The position numbers and the translations under genes were made by a program. The notes under the pieces were generated by a model. That model was given only the letters and a program-made list of their open reading frames with translations. It was not told where the DNA came from and searched no databases. From contig NZ_CATMFB010000004.1 in assembly GCF_950066645.1 (NCBI RefSeq), positions 62,001-126,000 on the forward strand: a stretch of 64,000 nucleotides of DNA, in the 5' to 3' direction. Below are positions 62,857 through 64,000 of this stretch, piece after piece; position 1 is the first letter of the stretch; each line of letters starts with the position of its first letter. Origin of the DNA: an uncultured Thalassolituus sp. GTDB lineage: Bacteria > Pseudomonadota > Gammaproteobacteria > Pseudomonadales > Oceanobacteraceae.

Positions 62857-64000
62857 ATGAGTTATCAGGTACTTGCGCGCAAATGGCGTCCGCGTTTCTT
62901 CGATGAAATGGTCGGCCAGGAGCATGTACTCAGGGCCCTCATTAACGCGCTTAATGAAGAGCGCCTGCACCACGCCTACCTGTTTACCGGTACCCGGGGT
63001 GTCGGTAAAACCACCATTGCACGTATTTTAGCCAAGTGCCTGAATTGTGAGCAGGGCGTCAGTGCACGTCCTTGCGGTGAATGCACATCCTGCCGGGAAA
63101 TCGCAGAAGGCCGCTTTGTTGATCTGATTGAGGTGGATGCCGCCTCCAGAACGCGTGTGGAAGATACGCGTGAGCTGCTCGACAACGTCCAGTACGCACC
63201 GACGCGCGGTCGCTTCAAGGTCTACCTGATAGACGAAGTGCACATGCTCTCGACCCACAGTTTCAATGCATTGCTGAAAACGCTTGAAGAGCCGCCTGCG
63301 CATGTGAAGTTTTTGCTGGCGACCACTGATCCACAGAAACTCCCTGTGACGATTCTGTCCCGCTGTCTGCAGTTCAGTCTGAAAAATATGACGCCGGAGC
63401 GGATAGTCGAGTATCTCGCCAAAGTGCTGGATGCCGAGACAATACAGTACGAAGAGCCGGCACTCTGGTCTCTGGGGCGGGCAGCGCAGGGCAGTATGCG
63501 TGATGCGCTCAGTCTGACCGATCAGGCTATTGCCTACGGTGAAGGTCATGTAGGTGAGAGTCAGGTCAATGCCATGCTTGGCACCATGGATCGGGGCCGG
63601 TTGTTCAGATTGGCCGAGCTCATGGCTCAGGCCGATGCTGGACGGGTTATGCAGGAAGTTGCAGAGATGGCAGAGCATGCTCCGGATTTTGATGAGGTGC
63701 TTCAGGGGATGCTCCATATCTGGCATCGGGCAGCTCTGGCCCAGGTCGTACCCGACGCCATTGAAAATTCAGAAGGTGATCGTGATGCCATTCTGAAACT
63801 GTCAATGGCAATGCCTGCAGAAGACCTTCAGTTGTATTACCAGATTTCGTTGCAGGGCCGCAAAGATCTTGCTCTGGCGCCAGACCCGCGCCAGGGTTTT
63901 GAAATGGTACTCTTGAGAATGCTGGCGTTCCGTCCGGCTCCTGAGCAGGTGCCTGAACTGGATCTTGAGAGTGCACTGCAAAAAAAAAAGCCTCTGAGCC
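62857..64000 (+). CDS. dnaX: DNA polymerase III subunits tau/gamma, 5' part
   Basis: The first 381 codons of DnaX; the gene runs off the window. MSYQVLARKWRPRFFDEMVGQ is cut short here to the family start. The ATPase has TRGVGKTTIARILAKCLNC (Walker A), zinc cysteines in CLNC and RPCGECTSC, LIDEVHMLS (Walker B), and sensor 1 and SRC motif in LSRCLQFS. Domain III ends near residue 370. A run of ten A residues then occurs in a frame favouring -1 slippage (see separate entry). DnaX forms the clamp loader. Confidence 0.96.
   Translation, partial: MSYQVLARKWRPRFFDEMVGQEHVLRALINALNEERLHHAYLFTGTRGVGKTTIARILAKCLNCEQGVSARPCGECTSCREIAEGRFVDLIEVDAASRTRVEDTRELLDNVQYAPTRGRFKVYLIDEVHMLSTHSFNALLKTLEEPPAHVKFLLATTDPQKLPVTILSRCLQFSLKNMTPERIVEYLAKVLDAETIQYEEPALWSLGRAAQGSMRDALSLTDQAIAYGEGHVGESQVNAMLGTMDRGRLFRLAELMAQADAGRVMQEVAEMAEHAPDFDEVLQGMLHIWHRAALAQVVPDAIENSEGDRDAILKLSMAMPAEDLQLYYQISLQGRKDLALAPDPRQGFEMVLLRMLAFRPAPEQVPELDLESALQKKKPLS
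63980..63990 (+). other. Possible programmed frameshift site in dnaX
   Basis: Ten consecutive A residues followed by G are read in frame as CAA AAA AAA AAG (Gln-Lys-Lys-Lys, Lys378 last). This contains the A-AAA-AAG heptamer that drives -1 frameshifting in E. coli dnaX to make gamma, and is long enough for the polymerase slippage seen in Thermus dnaX. It lies right after domain III. The stop in the shifted frame is beyond the window, so use is unproven. Confidence 0.5.

Noticed and set aside
1-64000. CRISPR array, insertion sequence, prophage, integron or tRNA genes
   Set aside because: No regular spaced repeats, transposase, integrase or phage genes, and no tRNA-like sequence were seen on reading the intergenic regions.

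Overview
The window is a continuous 64 kb piece of a gammaproteobacterial chromosome. It looks like a marine Oceanospirillales or Pseudomonadales-type organism. The strongest evidence is gene order: a LysR regulator divergent from leuC, then leuD, leuB, asd, fimV, truA, trpF, folC, a SPOR protein, cvpA, purF and metZ reproduces a block known from Pseudomonas. Two departures stand out: trpB and trpA lie inside the block, and accD is missing from its usual place before folC. Genes are dense, mostly with ATG starts and clear Shine-Dalgarno sites. I see no phage, transposon, integron or CRISPR array. The species cannot be fixed from this sequence.

Layout. 1-2.3 kb: 3' end of sucD and a propionyl-CoA synthetase. 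2.3-9.7 kb (minus strand): an SDR, a universal stress protein / phosphotransacylase / flavodoxin-fold operon, a large PAS-containing chemoreceptor and the LysR regulator. 9.8-14.4 kb: leucine and aspartate-semialdehyde genes, with a 350-nt non-coding gap between leuD and leuB. 14.7-28.3 kb: fimV, truA, an inserted metallo-hydrolase/HxlR pair, trpFBA, folC, SPOR, cvpA, purF, metZ. 28-34.9 kb: a solute-binding-like protein, the MoxR/DUF58/transglutaminase triad and two redox-type proteins. 35-40 kb: second chemoreceptor, aldo-keto reductase, aldehyde dehydrogenase and a second Cys-rich anchored protein. 40-44 kb: an MHYT hybrid kinase with an HD-GYP response regulator. 44-56.8 kb: flavoprotein, MATE pump, epmC, rhlB, hydrolases, a TorF-type porin, an M14 peptidase, an ABC exporter, xni, a thioesterase, miaE and a 59-residue small gene. 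56.9-64 kb: a DNA-mimic-like protein, a chalcone-isomerase-like protein, a soluble hybrid kinase, a Lon-like protease, a YbfE-like RHH protein, the 4.5S SRP RNA gene and the 5' part of dnaX.

The most striking non-coding feature is in the leuD-leuB gap. Two copies of one structured repeat lie in opposite orientation. Each has two hairpins with TCCN loops, shared linkers and an outer stem. Stem sequences differ between the copies but remain paired, whereas loops and linkers are conserved. This suggests a folded RNA or DNA-hairpin repeat family. Other points worth checking are a 413-nt gap splitting trpB from trpA, a hairpin that contains the ribosome binding site of the aldo-keto reductase gene, a ten-A run in dnaX suited to frameshifting, and a paralogous pair of membrane-anchored proteins sharing five cysteines.
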